In this document: piece after piece, positions 14,148 through 14,413 of the stretch
Layout: each line of letters begins with the position of its first letter
Numbering within the stretch: position 1 is the stretch's first letter
Assembly (NCBI GenBank): GCA_022776785.1
Contig: JALFHA010000196.1
Coordinates: forward strand, 1 to 14,413
Length of the DNA: 14,413 nt
Reading direction: 5' to 3'
Origin: Clostridiales bacterium
GTDB lineage: Bacteria > Bacillota > Clostridia > Christensenellales > Aristaeellaceae
Made by a program: the position numbers and the translations under genes
The notes under the pieces: generated by a model
The model's input: the letters and a program-made list of their open reading frames with translations, nothing else
Database searches by the model: none
Told to the model about the DNA's origin: nothing

Positions 14148-14413
14148 ATACTGTTCTGCATTAATACTGTTCTTCGATTAAAGTATTTCTTCCGGTTTTC
14201 TCGTTGGTTCGTCAAAAACTCACCGTCATACTATTTTGCGGCTAAAATCTAGCTTTGCAAAATCAGCCCCGTTTCAATCGTAGGTTGCTTCGCATCCTGC
14301 TCTGATACTGTTCTCAATTCAAACTAAGCTGTCACAGATTCACCGTCAGGTGTCGCTTCGCTCCCTGACTACTTTGCAAAAACGCTTAATCAATGAGGAA
14401 CGTTGGGCTGCCG
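14148..14413. repeat. AT-richer terminal repeat region, right part
   Basis: No gene is visible in these 266 bases. The word ATACTGTTCT occurs three times (14148, 14164, 14305). TCACCGTCA at 14220 and 14340 and CTTTGCAAAA at 14253 and 14372 are the ends of two diverged copies of one segment, about 120 bases apart. The last 56 bases equal the first 56 of the window, so this block and positions 57-178 are probably two sides of one repeated element of roughly 350-390 bases. Family unknown. Confidence 0.65.
14358..14413. repeat. Terminal direct repeat, right copy
   Basis: Identical to positions 1-56 in the same orientation. See the left copy for the interpretation as a contig-end overlap. Confidence 0.97.

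Noticed and set aside
12473..14215. A 580-codon open frame antisense to nfnB
   Set aside because: Low-complexity Ala/Asp/Val/His composition opposite a gene with clear iron-sulfur and FAD motifs; no ribosome site. The same holds for the antisense frames over murC, the kinase and the dehydrogenase.
1..14413. A genuine small plasmid or phage genome indicated by terminal repeats
   Set aside because: No replication initiator, partition, integrase, capsid or terminase gene; the contents are essential chromosomal genes in partly conserved order.

Overview
This is a gene-dense piece of a bacterial chromosome, most likely from an uncultured, high-GC member of the Clostridia (phylum Bacillota). The evidence is a Bacillus/Clostridium-type PurR (winged helix fused to a phosphoribosyltransferase fold), a DUF1292 protein, a purR-pth-mfd gene order, an NfnAB-type electron-bifurcating oxidoreductase, strong AGGAGG ribosome sites and sigma-A-like promoters. 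Coding DNA is very GC-rich, while the two window ends are clearly more AT-rich. An assignment to a Christensenellales- or Oscillospirales-like gut lineage is a guess from gene style, not something shown here.

Layout. Positions 1-178 are an AT-richer, hairpin-rich intergenic repeat, followed by a strong hairpin at 192-240. On the minus strand, read right to left, come purR (5810-4965), pth (4867-4298), mfd (4294-689) and a DUF1292 gene (598-272). Divergently, on the plus strand, lie murC (6191-7597), a small secreted SH3-like protein (7655-8206), a KdpD-like sensor kinase and KdpE-like regulator with coupled ends (8340-10174), an iron-dependent alcohol dehydrogenase (10370-11587) and nfnA-nfnB (11833-14080). 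Terminators close the SH3 gene, the dehydrogenase gene and nfnB. The 380-base gap between purR and murC holds two divergent promoters, PurBox-like sites and structured leaders.

How the genes work together. The left block is housekeeping: purine-responsive regulation, recycling of peptidyl-tRNA, and transcription-coupled repair, with cell-wall synthesis (MurC) fired in the other direction. The right block is redox metabolism: an NAD(P)H-dependent alcohol dehydrogenase beside NfnAB, which balances NADH, NADPH and ferredoxin. Each has its own leader, so they are neighbours rather than one operon. The KdpDE-like pair sits between the blocks with no potassium-pump genes in view.

The first 56 bases are identical to the last 56. 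With mfd, pth and murC aboard, this is far more likely a contig that began and ended in the same repeat than a real 14.4-kb circle. I found no convincing new defence, mobile or biosynthetic system. The terminal structured repeat and the purR-murC control region are the parts most worth a second look.
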